Positions 23,880-32,924 are shown, numbered from the stretch's first letter. The stretch: DNA of 37,893 nt from Candidatus Sphingomonas excrementigallinarum (GCA_019112965.1 DXIH01000197.1:1-37893); one strand, 5' to 3'. The notes: generated by a model not told the origin, from the sequence alone. Made by a program: numbers and translations.

Positions 23880-26855
23880 ATGGTGGCTCGCACAGCTTTT
23901 GTGGCCGCATTCGTTTCGCGCCGGACCCTGATGGCGGGCGTCTCGCCGCTGATGGCACTGGCCATGGTGTCGCCGGGAACGGCCTTCGCCCAGACGGCAA
24001 CCACCGCCCAGCAGGCTGGCACCCCGCAGGATCAGGCAACAGCCCCCAGCGAAGCGAACAACAGCCCTTCCCCGTCCGGTGAAGCGACGACCGCCGACAT
24101 CGTCGTCACCGGCCTGCGCAGCTCGCTGCAGCGCAACCTCGACATCAAGCGCACCGCGACCGGGGTGGTCGACGCGATCTCCGCCGAAGACATTGGTAAG
24201 TTTCCCGATTCCAACGTCGCGGCCTCGCTACAGCGACTGCCCGGCGTCTCGATCCAGCGCAACGGTTCGCGCGGCGAGCCGACCGGCATTACCGTTCGCG
24301 GCTTTGGCGGCGACTTCAACACCACCCTGTATGACGGTCGCCGCATCTCGACCGCGGCGGGTGGTCGCCAGATCGACTTCAGCACCGTCGGATCGGATTT
24401 CATCGGCGGCATCAGCGTCCTGAAGACGCCCGATGTCGCGCTGGCGTCCAGCTCGATCGGTGCGACCGTCGATATCCAGTTCCCCAAGCCGTTCGACCAT
24501 CCGGGCTTCCGCGCCGCGGTCAGCGCTTCGGGATCGTATCAGGATCATGCCGGTCACGTCGTGCCGACGCTCGGCGCGCTGGTCAGCGATACTTTCGCCG
24601 ATGACACATTGGGTATCCTGTCGAGCTTTATCTATACCCGGCGTGATACCGATACCAACCGCGTCTTCGTGTCGGGTTGGCCGGGCGGCAACTTCGCTCC
24701 TTGCCAGTTGCAGGGCAGCACGGCCGCAACCTGCAACCCGACGACCAACGCCACGGCCCCGGCCTCGGATCAGCGCACCCTGACCGGCTGGTTCCCGCAG
24801 CAATATGGTGCCGAGCAGCAGCGGACGAAGGATGAGCGCGTCGACGGCCGCGTCGCGCTGCAATGGCATCCGTCCGACGAGCTGATGGTCACGCTGGACA
24901 ACAACTTCTCGCGCCAGACCATCACGACCAACGTCTTCGGCTTCGGCGTCTGGTTCAACCAGGGCGACCTGCGCAACGTGACGCAGGACGCCAACGGCAC
25001 GGCGGTCAGCTTCACCCAGTCGGGCACCCCGACCGACTTCACCGCTGCGCTGAACAAGCAGGTGCTGCAGACCAACCAGACCGGCCTGAACGTCAAGTGG
25101 GACGTCAGCGACAAGCTGACCGTCGAGGCGGACGGAGCCTATGCCAAGAGCTGGCTGAACCCCGGCGGCGTCGTGGGCAGCGGCAACGGCGATATCGGCT
25201 ATGGCGGCGCGCTCGGGACCAATCTGGGCTTCAACATCACGGGCGACAGCAACAAGGCGTTCCCGACGATCAGCAATTTCGGTCCCGCCGGGAATGGCGG
25301 TCGCTGGGCCGATCCGGCGCTGATCGGGTCGCACGTCACCGTGCTCCAGACCCAGAAGAATACCGACGACCTGAAGCAATTCCGTGCGGTGGCGACCTGG
25401 AAGGAAGACAATCTGACGCTGAAGGCGGGCGGTCAGTATGTCGACGACAAATTCTACCAGCAGAATGCCAGCACCTTCACCAACAATTACTGGCAGGCCT
25501 ATGCCGGTTATGGTTCGCCGTCGGGTCGCAACACCGGCATCGCGCCGCTGCCGTCGAACCTGTATCAGGGGGCGATCAGCCTCAACAACTTCATTCCCGG
25601 TTTCCAGGGCAGCCTGCCGCCATCGGTCCTGATCTACAGCCCGCAAGCCTATCAGAATTACCTGACGGGCCTGGGCAATCCGCAGGCGCAGAATGTGCCG
25701 GGCTTCAACTATGGCGGCGGGGTCAACGGCTTCACCGGCGCCTTCGATCAGGCGATCGACCCGAACTCGGTTCGTACCATCCAGGAAAAGACCTGGTCGC
25801 TGTTCTTCAGTGCGCAGATCGAGGCGCAGGTCGCCAATATGCCGCTGCATATCGCGGTCGGCCTGCGGAACGAGAATACGCACCTGACTTCGGCCGGGCA
25901 GGGCCGTCAGCCCATTAGCATTGCCCAAAGCGCAGCGGACCCGACCCTGTTGTCGATCCTGTTTCCCGTCGACACCCAGCAGGTGATCGGCAAGAACAAC
26001 TATTCCTACATGCTCCCGACGCTCGACCTGCGTCTGGAAGTGACGGACAAGCTGCAGTTGCGCTTCGACGCCTCGCGCACGCTGACCCGTCCGGGCCTCA
26101 CCCTGCTCAGCCCGGTGCTGAGCATCGGCAACGGCCAGCGCGTCGGCGCGCTGTCGGGCAGCGGCGGCAATCCGCAGCTGAAGCCCTATCTGGCGGACAA
26201 TTACGATCTGGCCGCCGAATGGTATTATCAGCGTAACTCATATCTTTCGGTCGACTTCTTCCTGAAGAATGTCAGCAACTTCATCGTCAACGGCGTGACC
26301 CGCCAAACGGTGAACGGCGTGGTCGACCCGACCACCGGCCAGCCTGCCATCTTCTCGATCTCGCAGTCGATCAACGGCCCGGACGCGACGGTGCGCGGGG
26401 TCGAAATCGCCTGGCAGCAGGTATTCGGCGACAGCGGCTTCGGCTTCCAGGCCAATGCGACACTGGTCGATACCAACAAGCCGTATAACGCGCAGGACGT
26501 CTCGCAGAGCGGCTTCGCGGTCACCGGCCTGGCGAACTCGGCGAACTTCGTCGGCTTCTATGACAAGAACGGCTTCCAGTTCCGTACGGCGCTCAACTGG
26601 CGCGATGCGTATCTGCTGGCGTTCAGCCAGAACCAGAATACGGGTTCCTACGGTGCCGAGCCGACCTTCGTGAACCAGAGCTTCCAAGTCGACTTGACCA
26701 GCAGCTATGACGTCACGAAGAACTTCTCGGTCTTCGGCGAGGTGCTGAACCTCAACAACAACAAGCAGAGCACGCATGGCCGGTTCAAGAACCAGCTGCT
26801 CGACGTGTTCGACTATGGCCGCCGGGTGACGGTCGGCGCGCGCTACCGCTTCTGA
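23880..26855 (+). CDS. Large TonB-dependent receptor (TIGR01782 type), probable xylo-oligosaccharide importer
   Basis: A 991-residue outer-membrane receptor. The signal region runs to about residue 38 (PGTAFAQ), followed by a Pro/Ser/Thr-rich linker and a TonB-box-like ADIVVTGLRSSLQ. The plug carries the hallmark sequence of the Xanthomonas/Caulobacter glycan-receptor group: DAISAEDIGKFPDSNVAASL, QRLPGVSIQRN, EPTGITVRGFGGDFN. A long barrel follows and ends VTVGARYRF. There is no STN domain, so it does not signal directly to a sigma factor. Members of this group import plant oligosaccharides; the neighbouring xylanase, glucuronidase and xylosidases suggest xylan fragments. The ATG at 23880 is preferred over 23856 because AAAGGAGAGGGGAAG lies immediately before it. 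It is followed after 71 bp by the halogenase homologue. Confidence 0.93.
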   Translation: MVARTAFVAAFVSRRTLMAGVSPLMALAMVSPGTAFAQTATTAQQAGTPQDQATAPSEANNSPSPSGEATTADIVVTGLRSSLQRNLDIKRTATGVVDAISAEDIGKFPDSNVAASLQRLPGVSIQRNGSRGEPTGITVRGFGGDFNTTLYDGRRISTAAGGRQIDFSTVGSDFIGGISVLKTPDVALASSSIGATVDIQFPKPFDHPGFRAAVSASGSYQDHAGHVVPTLGALVSDTFADDTLGILSSFIYTRRDTDTNRVFVSGWPGGNFAPCQLQGSTAATCNPTTNATAPASDQRTLTGWFPQQYGAEQQRTKDERVDGRVALQWHPSDELMVTLDNNFSRQTITTNVFGFGVWFNQGDLRNVTQDANGTAVSFTQSGTPTDFTAALNKQVLQTNQTGLNVKWDVSDKLTVEADGAYAKSWLNPGGVVGSGNGDIGYGGALGTNLGFNITGDSNKAFPTISNFGPAGNGGRWADPALIGSHVTVLQTQKNTDDLKQFRAVATWKEDNLTLKAGGQYVDDKFYQQNASTFTNNYWQAYAGYGSPSGRNTGIAPLPSNLYQGAISLNNFIPGFQGSLPPSVLIYSPQAYQNYLTGLGNPQAQNVPGFNYGGGVNGFTGAFDQAIDPNSVRTIQEKTWSLFFSAQIEAQVANMPLHIAVGLRNENTHLTSAGQGRQPISIAQSAADPTLLSILFPVDTQQVIGKNNYSYMLPTLDLRLEVTDKLQLRFDASRTLTRPGLTLLSPVLSIGNGQRVGALSGSGGNPQLKPYLADNYDLAAEWYYQRNSYLSVDFFLKNVSNFIVNGVTRQTVNGVVDPTTGQPAIFSISQSINGPDATVRGVEIAWQQVFGDSGFGFQANATLVDTNKPYNAQDVSQSGFAVTGLANSANFVGFYDKNGFQFRTALNWRDAYLLAFSQNQNTGSYGAEPTFVNQSFQVDLTSSYDVTKNFSVFGEVLNLNNNKQSTHGRFKNQLLDVFDYGRRVTVGARYRF

Positions 26856-26869
26856 TGATGGCGTGACGG

Positions 26870-26901
26870 CGGGGATGGCGGGCTTCGGCTTGACATCCCC
26901 G
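26870..26901 (+). terminator. Hairpin between the TonB receptor and halogenase genes, possible attenuator
   Basis: CGGGGATG (26870-26877) pairs with CATCCCCG (26894-26901) over 8 bp with a 16-nt loop. The sequence after it (TCCCTTATC) is only weakly T-rich. It could terminate part of the receptor transcripts and so lower halogenase expression, or stabilise the receptor mRNA 3' end. Confidence 0.4.
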
Positions 26902-26926
26902 TCCCTTATCGGACCTTCTTTCGCTT

Positions 26927-28474
26927 ATGGTTCAGCCTGTTCAGAATATCGTGATCGTCGGCGGTGGTACGGCTGGCTGGCTGACGGCTGGCGTTATTGC
27001 CGCGCGGCACCAGGGGCGGCGGCCGCACGGCTTTGCGGTTACCCTGGTCGAGTCGCCCAACGTCCCCATCATCGGCGTCGGGGAAGGGACCTGGCCGACG
27101 CTGCGCACGACGCTCAAGCGCATGGGCGTGTCGGAGACGGCGTTCTTCCGCGAATGCGATGCCTCGTTCAAACAGGGTGCCCGGTTCAATCGCTGGACGA
27201 CGGGCGCGGCCGATGACGGCTATTACCATCCGCTGATGCTGCCGCAGAGCTTCGCACAGGTGAACCTTGCCCCGCACTGGCTGACGGCGGAAGGTGACGA
27301 GGTCAGCTTCTGTGACGCGGTCACGCCGCAGGGGCGGATCTGTGACGCGGGGCTGGCGCCCAAGACGATCGCGACGCCCGAATATGAGGCGATCGCCAAT
27401 TACGCCTATCACCTCGACGCGGGCAAATTCGCCGATTTCCTCCGCCGCCATTGTTGCGAGCAGCTGGGCGTCCGGCATGTGCTGGCCGATGTCGAAGAGG
27501 TCCTGCTGACTGAGAATGGCGACATTCGCAGCGTTCGGACGGCGCAGGCGGGCGAAGTGGCGGGCGACCTGTTCATCGACTGCACCGGCTTTCGCTCGCT
27601 GCTGCTCGGCGAGGCGATGGGGGTGCCGTTCAAGCCGATGAACGACGTGCTGTTCTGCGACACTGCGCTCGCCATCCAAGTGCCCTATGACGATCCCGAG
27701 GCGCCGATCGCCTCGCATACCATTTCCACGGCACAGTCGTCGGGCTGGATCTGGGACATCGGCCTGCCGACCCGGCGTGGCGTGGGGCATGTCTTTTCGA
27801 GCAGCCATATCGACCGCGACGAGGCCGAGCGTGAGCTGCGCGCCTATCTGGGCGAGGCGGGGCAGGATTTGCCGGTGCGCGAATTGAAGATCCGCGCGGG
27901 GCATCGCGCCCGTTTCTGGGAGCGCAACTGCGTCGGCGTGGGGCTGGCGGCGGGGTTCCTCGAGCCGCTGGAGGCCTCGGCCATCGTGCTGATCGAGCTG
28001 TCGGCCAAGCTGATCGCCGAGCAGATGCCTGCCTGTCGCGAGGTGATGGATACCGTCGCCAAGCGGTTCAATGAGACGACCTTGTACCGCTGGGGGCGGA
28101 TTGTCGACTTCCTGAAGCTGCACTATTCCCTGACCAAACGAACCGACAGCGACTTCTGGCGGGACAATTGCCGACCGGAGACGATGCCGGATCGATTGCA
28201 GGAGCTGATGGAATTGTGGCGCTATCAAGCGCCGTGGATGCATGACGAATTTGACCGGGTGGAGGAGGTCTTTCCCTCCGCCAGCTATCAATATGTGCTC
28301 TACGGCATGGGCCAGCGCACCGCCATTGCGCCGGGGAGCCTGATCGCCGAGACGGTCGCGGCCGAACGGGCGCGGCGGGAGAATGACGTGCAGACCGGGC
28401 GGTTGCTGTCAGGGTTGCCGAAGCACCGGGATCTGATCCGCAGGATCGTCGAGCGGGGGTTGCCTGCGATTTGA
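26927..28474 (+). CDS. Flavin-dependent tryptophan-halogenase family protein
   Basis: A 515-residue FAD-dependent monooxygenase of the tryptophan-halogenase family, normal length. GGGTAGW (12-18) is the FAD dinucleotide motif. K82 in SFKQGARF aligns, from memory, with the catalytic Lys of PrnA (AFKAAIKF). The halogenase motif WxWxIP appears as W274-I-W276-D-I278-G, with Gly for Pro. The family EPLES segment is LEPLEASAI, keeping E349 but with Ala where PrnA has Ser. So the machinery for making and relaying hypohalous acid is largely kept, while the substrate and halide sites differ from the natural-product enzymes. No signal peptide is seen. It follows the large receptor and is probably expressed with it. 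Homologues beside glycan receptors are common in Caulobacter, Xanthomonas and sphingomonads; their natural substrate is not known. Confidence 0.9.
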   Translation: MVQPVQNIVIVGGGTAGWLTAGVIAARHQGRRPHGFAVTLVESPNVPIIGVGEGTWPTLRTTLKRMGVSETAFFRECDASFKQGARFNRWTTGAADDGYYHPLMLPQSFAQVNLAPHWLTAEGDEVSFCDAVTPQGRICDAGLAPKTIATPEYEAIANYAYHLDAGKFADFLRRHCCEQLGVRHVLADVEEVLLTENGDIRSVRTAQAGEVAGDLFIDCTGFRSLLLGEAMGVPFKPMNDVLFCDTALAIQVPYDDPEAPIASHTISTAQSSGWIWDIGLPTRRGVGHVFSSSHIDRDEAERELRAYLGEAGQDLPVRELKIRAGHRARFWERNCVGVGLAAGFLEPLEASAIVLIELSAKLIAEQMPACREVMDTVAKRFNETTLYRWGRIVDFLKLHYSLTKRTDSDFWRDNCRPETMPDRLQELMELWRYQAPWMHDEFDRVEEVFPSASYQYVLYGMGQRTAIAPGSLIAETVAAERARRENDVQTGRLLSGLPKHRDLIRRIVERGLPAI

Positions 28475-28485
28475 GGGGCGGGGCG

Positions 28486-28574
28486 TGGCCTTCGACTTCG
28501 CTCAGGCTGAACGGAGCGAAGAGTGAAGGCTACCCGTTCCAACATCCGTTCAGCCTGAGCGAAGTCGAAGGCCA
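28486..28574. repeat. 30-bp perfect inverted repeat between convergent genes
   Basis: The arms 28486-28515 and 28545-28574 are perfect reverse complements over 30 bp, separated by 29 nt. Each arm contains TTCGACTTCGCTCAGGCTGA or its complement. The element fills the gap between the halogenase gene (rightward) and a GH43 gene (leftward) and would form a very stable stem in either transcript, so it can serve as a bidirectional terminator. The sequence type is familiar as a dispersed intergenic repeat of sphingomonads. No open frame or transposase is present. Confidence 0.9.
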
Positions 28575-28579
28575 AGGGA

Positions 28580-30130
28580 TTACCGCCCCGACAATGTGAA
28601 GCTGTCCACGTCCATCCACCCGCCTTTCGTGCCCGGATTGTAGCAGAACAGCGCATATTGCTGCCCCTGGAACGTGCCCGTCTGCCAGTCGAAGGCGAGC
28701 GGAAAATCGCCGCCCAATGCCTGCCAGTGCCGCCCGTCCACACTATAGGCGACGCTGGCCCGGTCGGTCTTGAAGTCCATGTCCGTGCGCAGGAACAGCC
28801 GGTTCGCTGACACCGGCTTGGCATCGACGCGAACGTCGGTCTTTTGCGTCGTTCCCTTGTCCGCCGCGACATCCTCGATCACCCGCATGGTCAGGGTCAG
28901 CCGTCCGCCGTCATCCCGACCGACCGCGATATGGCCGCTATATTTGCCGAAGGTGCCGAAGCCGCACTGGTCGCCGCTGCGGATATGCGTCGTATCGATC
29001 GCCACCGTGCCCCGGCTGAACGGCCCTTGCCCCTTTTGCAGAAGCGTGTTGCGCGCGCTCCACAAGGCCGGAGCCCGACCAGCGCGCAATCGCATCCAGC
29101 CCGGCCGCTCGGTCAGCGACCAGTCGCTGGCGACGGGATTATGGTTCCATTGCCATTGCAGCCCCAGCCTGCGCCCCGAAAAATCATCCGAGGCGGGAAG
29201 GACGCTGACCGGCTGCCCCTGGATCGGCTTGGTCGCGGTGGCGGGCACGCGCCCGGGGGCATCGGGCGTGCCCCAGACCGGCCAGCCGTCCTTCCAGAAC
29301 ACGGGGCTGATATTGGTCATCCGGCCGATTGCACCTGCATCGACCATGACGAAGCCGTAATCGGTACCGTCGGGCAGATCGACGATCGCGCCCTGGTGGC
29401 CGCCGGTCTTGTCGTCGATCTGGTCGTGCGTTTCCCACGGCCCGAACAGGCTTTTCGCGCGCGACACGGTCATGCCCAGCCGCCGGGGAATGGCATTGAA
29501 CATGTAATAATATTCGCCGCGCTTGACGAGCTTCGAGCCCTCCGCGCCCTTGTTATAATAGACGACGCGCTTGTCGGTCACGGTGCGCAGATCGCGGTCC
29601 AGGCTGAGCAGCGTGTTGGTGCCGTCCGACCCGACCGAGGTCATGATATAGGCGCGGCCGTCGGTGTCGAAGAACAGGCCCGGATCGAAGGCGGCTTCGC
29701 TGATCCGGTTCATTTCCCAGGGACCGCGAATGTCCTTCGAGCGATAGATGCGCGTCTTCTCGCCCACCGGCGTCACCGCGATATAGAAGACGCCGTCGCG
29801 GTAACGCAGGCTGGGCGCGAAGATGCCCTTACGATACGCGCCGCCGTCCTTCAGGTCATATTGCGGTAGCCCCTCCAGCCGGTCGATGACATGGCCGACG
29901 AAGCGCCAGTTCACCAGATCGCGCGAGGTCATGATGGTCAGGCCGGGGACGTTCGCGAAGGTCGTGGTGATGAAGTAGAAGTCGCGACCGACCCGGATGA
30001 TGTCGGGATCGGGATAATCGGCATAGAGCGGCGGATTGGCGTAGGTGCCGTCACCGCGATCCGCCTGCCAGACCTGCGCGCCGGCCAAAGCGGGCAAGGC
30101 GGCCAGCAGCGCGAGGGGAAGCCACCTCAT
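28580..30130 (-). CDS. GH43 beta-xylosidase/alpha-L-arabinofuranosidase with C-terminal beta-sandwich
   Basis: A 516-residue exported glycosidase. The signal peptide is MRWLPLALLAALPALAGA. The five-bladed GH43 domain (about 28-320) shows the catalytic base D41 (ADYPDPDIIRVG), the modulator Asp in DPGLFFDTDG and the acid Glu in EGSKLVKRGEYYYMF. A C-terminal beta-sandwich (about 330-516, SDDFSGRRLGLQWQWNHNP onward) is the usual accessory domain of beta-xylosidase-type GH43 enzymes and helps form the active site there. Arabinosyl versus xylosyl specificity cannot be settled from the motifs. The ATG overlaps the TGA of the preceding GH43 gene (ATGA), making this the last gene of the coupled xylanase-GH43-GH43 set. 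It ends at the 30-bp inverted repeat. Confidence 0.92.
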   Translation of the reverse strand: MRWLPLALLAALPALAGAQVWQADRGDGTYANPPLYADYPDPDIIRVGRDFYFITTTFANVPGLTIMTSRDLVNWRFVGHVIDRLEGLPQYDLKDGGAYRKGIFAPSLRYRDGVFYIAVTPVGEKTRIYRSKDIRGPWEMNRISEAAFDPGLFFDTDGRAYIMTSVGSDGTNTLLSLDRDLRTVTDKRVVYYNKGAEGSKLVKRGEYYYMFNAIPRRLGMTVSRAKSLFGPWETHDQIDDKTGGHQGAIVDLPDGTDYGFVMVDAGAIGRMTNISPVFWKDGWPVWGTPDAPGRVPATATKPIQGQPVSVLPASDDFSGRRLGLQWQWNHNPVASDWSLTERPGWMRLRAGRAPALWSARNTLLQKGQGPFSRGTVAIDTTHIRSGDQCGFGTFGKYSGHIAVGRDDGGRLTLTMRVIEDVAADKGTTQKTDVRVDAKPVSANRLFLRTDMDFKTDRASVAYSVDGRHWQALGGDFPLAFDWQTGTFQGQQYALFCYNPGTKGGWMDVDSFTLSGR

Positions 30131-31794
30131 TTTGGGTTGTACACATAGGGGCCGACCACCGTGCCGACGAACCCGCCTGCCCGCGCGGTGCTCAGGAAGC
30201 GGGTGTCGAGATCGCTTGTCAGTGTCGCTCGCTTGCCGCCGCTCTCATAGTCGAAACCCATCGTCCCGCCCTTGGCATGGAGGGTCAGCGTCACCGGCCC
30301 CTCGGGCGTGAAGGGCGCAGAGGCGATCAGCGTCTCGGGCGCCGTCTCGTCGCGCGTGTTCTTGCCCTCGCGCTTGTAGAGCGCGATGCGGGGCTGGCCG
30401 TCGATGCGGGTCAGGCCGAAGAACAGATAGGCATAGTCGTTCTGCATCGCGACCAGACCGGCGCGGGCACCGTCCCTGGTCGGAGTGAAGCGCAGCGTGG
30501 TCGAGACATCGGCGATCGCATGCTGCTGCCGCCGTCCAACAAAGCCCGGCACGCCCTGCCGGTCGCCCAGCGGATCGCCACCCTTCATCGTGAGCGCGCC
30601 ATTCGCGACCGAATAGAAGGGCGTCTTCGGCGTCCGCACGCCGATCCATTGCATCGCCAGCCGGTTGCCGTCGAACTCGTCGGTATAGTCGAAATTGCCG
30701 CTCGTCGGCAGCTTGGGTGCGGGCGAGGCGGGAAGGTTCGGGACCTTGTGGGTCCAGGGCACGGTCTTGCCGTGCTCGAGAATGATCGGCCAGCCGTCCT
30801 TCCACGTCACGGGCAGCAGGAAGGTCTCGCGCCCGATATTATAGAAGTCGTCGGCATAGGGCCGTGTCGCCAGGAAAGTGGCCCACCAGTCGCCATTCTG
30901 CGTCTGGACCAGCTCGGCATGACCCGCCGCGCTGATCGGATGCGGGCGCTTCGGATCGAGATCGCGTTGGGTCAGGATCGGATTGTTGGCAAAGGGCACA
31001 TAGGGGCCGCGAAGCTCTTTCGAGCGCAACACGACCTGCGAATGGTTGACGCTCGTTCCCCCTTCGGCGGCGGTCAGGTAATACCAGCCGTCCTTCTTGA
31101 AGATATGCGGCCCCTCGATCCAGACGGGCTTTTTCGACAGGTCGACGCCGCCATTGACCAGCTGCGTACTCTCGCCAACCATCTTGCCCGCCCGCCAGTC
31201 ATATTCCTGGATCCAGATGGCGCGGTGGCCGTCATAGCGCGGCGTTTCATCGGGGGCGCGGTTGTTGACGATATAGGCGCGGTCGCCTTCCCAGTAGATC
31301 GAAGGATCGATGCCCTCGAAGGGCAACCAGATCGGGTCGGACCAGGGTCCCTCGGGCTTCTTCGCGGTAATGACGAAATTGCCCCGGCACTGGACGCAGG
31401 TGTTGACGATGTAGAAAATGCCATCGTGATAGCTGATGTCGGGCGCGAACACCGCCTCCGACACCGAACGGCCGGTGAAGTCCAGCTGGCCCGGCCGGTC
31501 GATCGCATTGCCGATCTGCGTCCAGTGAACGAGGTCGGTCGAGTGGAAGATCGGCAGTCCGGGGAAATGCGCGAAGGACGAATTGACGAGATAATAGTCC
31601 TTGCCCACTCGCGTCACCGACGGATCGGGATAATAGCCCGATATGATCGGGTTCAGATACTCGCCCGCCTTGGGCTTTACCTCCTCGATCGAGCGGCCCT
31701 GATAGGTGAAGCGGTCGAACGTCGCGGTCTGGGCGGACGCCCCGCCCGCCATGACGAACGACAGGGCAAGGGCAGCGAAGGGCAGGCGGATCAT
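30127..31794 (-). CDS. GH43 family glycosidase (probable beta-xylosidase/arabinofuranosidase)
   Basis: A 555-residue exported GH43 enzyme, clearly different from its downstream neighbour. The signal peptide is MIRLPFAALALSFVMAGGASA (cleavage before QTAT). The catalytic propeller shows base D57 (SGYYPDPSVTRVG), the modulator Asp in GIDPSIYWEGD and the acid Glu in WIEGPHIFKKDGWYYL. From about residue 370 a C-terminal concanavalin-like sandwich follows (YTDEFDGNRLAMQWIGVR). Retention of HAELVQTQNGDWW matches the xylosidase-type subfamilies. It probably trims xylo-oligosaccharides or removes arabinose side groups in the periplasm. Its ATG overlaps the TGA of the GH10 gene and its TGA overlaps the next GH43 ATG, so the three products are translated in fixed order. 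The two GH43 genes look like old paralogues with divided specificity. Confidence 0.93.
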   Translation of the reverse strand: MIRLPFAALALSFVMAGGASAQTATFDRFTYQGRSIEEVKPKAGEYLNPIISGYYPDPSVTRVGKDYYLVNSSFAHFPGLPIFHSTDLVHWTQIGNAIDRPGQLDFTGRSVSEAVFAPDISYHDGIFYIVNTCVQCRGNFVITAKKPEGPWSDPIWLPFEGIDPSIYWEGDRAYIVNNRAPDETPRYDGHRAIWIQEYDWRAGKMVGESTQLVNGGVDLSKKPVWIEGPHIFKKDGWYYLTAAEGGTSVNHSQVVLRSKELRGPYVPFANNPILTQRDLDPKRPHPISAAGHAELVQTQNGDWWATFLATRPYADDFYNIGRETFLLPVTWKDGWPIILEHGKTVPWTHKVPNLPASPAPKLPTSGNFDYTDEFDGNRLAMQWIGVRTPKTPFYSVANGALTMKGGDPLGDRQGVPGFVGRRQQHAIADVSTTLRFTPTRDGARAGLVAMQNDYAYLFFGLTRIDGQPRIALYKREGKNTRDETAPETLIASAPFTPEGPVTLTLHAKGGTMGFDYESGGKRATLTSDLDTRFLSTARAGGFVGTVVGPYVYNPK

Positions 31795-32924
31795 GCGATC
31801 GACTTTCGAACGGGGGCGGCGCTGAGCGCGGCGGCGATGGCGGCACGCATCGGCTTGGGCTTGAGCGCCTCGTCATAGGGCAGGGGACGCTGCGGCAGGC
31901 CGTCTGCGCGCGGGGCGAAGCCGTTGAGCCAGCTATGCTTGTCCCACAGGCCCCAGCACAGCAGCTGGTCAAGTTGCGGATAGGCCAGCATCATTTCGAG
32001 ATAGCTCTTGGCGACCGAGGCGACCTGCGCATCGCGCTGGGCGATGTCCTTGGGCATTTCGCGGTCGTTGATGTCGAACTCGGTGATGAGCAGGCGATAA
32101 CCCATCGCCGTGACCTCATCCAGAAAGTGCTTCCACTCGGCACGCTGGACCTTCGAATGGCTGCCGTCATTGCCCAGATGGCTCTGGATGCCGAGCGCGT
32201 CGACGGGGACATTCTCCTTGCGGAACCGCTCGAGCAGGCGAAGCACGCCCGCGCGGTGCGTCTCGTTGCCGACCTCCCACGACATATAGTCGTTATAGAC
32301 GCGCTGGGCGTGCGGCGCGTGTTCGCGGGCGGCCTCATAGGCGATCTTGAACACGTCGAAGCCCAATGCCTTGTCGAACACCGTGCCCCGGACCTCGCCG
32401 GTCTTGGGGTCGATCGTCTCGTTGACCACGTCCCAGCTGTAAATCTGGTCGCCGAAATGCCCCGCGACGGCCGCGATATAGCGGCGCAGCCATGTCTCCG
32501 CGCCGGTCTTCGTCACCGTCTCGGCCAATGCGGGCGAGATATATTTCTCGTAATTCCACAAAAGCGTATGCCCGCGCAGCTTCATGCGGTTGTCGCGGGC
32601 GAACCCGGCGATCCGGTCGGCGGGAGCGAAGTTCAGGTGGGCCGGGTCGTTGCCTAGCACATAGACCTTCATCTCGTTTTCGGGGACCAGCACGTCGCAT
32701 TCGCGGGCGACGATCGCGCCGTAACCCGGATCGTTGATCGGCGAACCCCGGCCCGCATTGATCGCGGTGCCGAACAGGATGCCCTTCTGCGCCGCCAGAT
32801 CACGCAGCGATGGTGCGCCCTGTGCCCGTAACGACGCAGGTAGCGCTCCCATCGCGAGCCCACCTGCGATCCCGGCCAATTGCTGACGCCGTGTCAGCAT
32901 TGGCCCCTGCCAATTGGGTTTCAT
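31791..32924 (-). CDS. GH10 endo-1,4-beta-xylanase, Tat-type signal
   Basis: A 377-residue exported xylanase. The catalytic residues are acid/base E169 in WDVVNE and nucleophile E282 in ITEFDI; LVPENEMK, LRGHTLLWN and GIQSHLG are further GH10 markers, and the TIM barrel is complete without a binding module. The N-terminus, LTRRQQLAGIAGGLAMGALPASLRAQ, has paired Arg (R12-R13) followed by a modest hydrophobic core, which suggests Tat export, unlike the Sec signals of its neighbours. I use the ATG ending at 32924, six nt after AAGGGAG; a GTG directly before it and an ATG ending at 32900 are alternatives. It lies 80 bp after the GH27 gene on the same strand and is coupled to two GH43 genes by ATGA overlaps, so it probably starts depolymerisation in this operon. 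Confidence 0.94.
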   Translation of the reverse strand: MKPNWQGPMLTRRQQLAGIAGGLAMGALPASLRAQGAPSLRDLAAQKGILFGTAINAGRGSPINDPGYGAIVARECDVLVPENEMKVYVLGNDPAHLNFAPADRIAGFARDNRMKLRGHTLLWNYEKYISPALAETVTKTGAETWLRRYIAAVAGHFGDQIYSWDVVNETIDPKTGEVRGTVFDKALGFDVFKIAYEAAREHAPHAQRVYNDYMSWEVGNETHRAGVLRLLERFRKENVPVDALGIQSHLGNDGSHSKVQRAEWKHFLDEVTAMGYRLLITEFDINDREMPKDIAQRDAQVASVAKSYLEMMLAYPQLDQLLCWGLWDKHSWLNGFAPRADGLPQRPLPYDEALKPKPMRAAIAAALSAAPVRKSIA

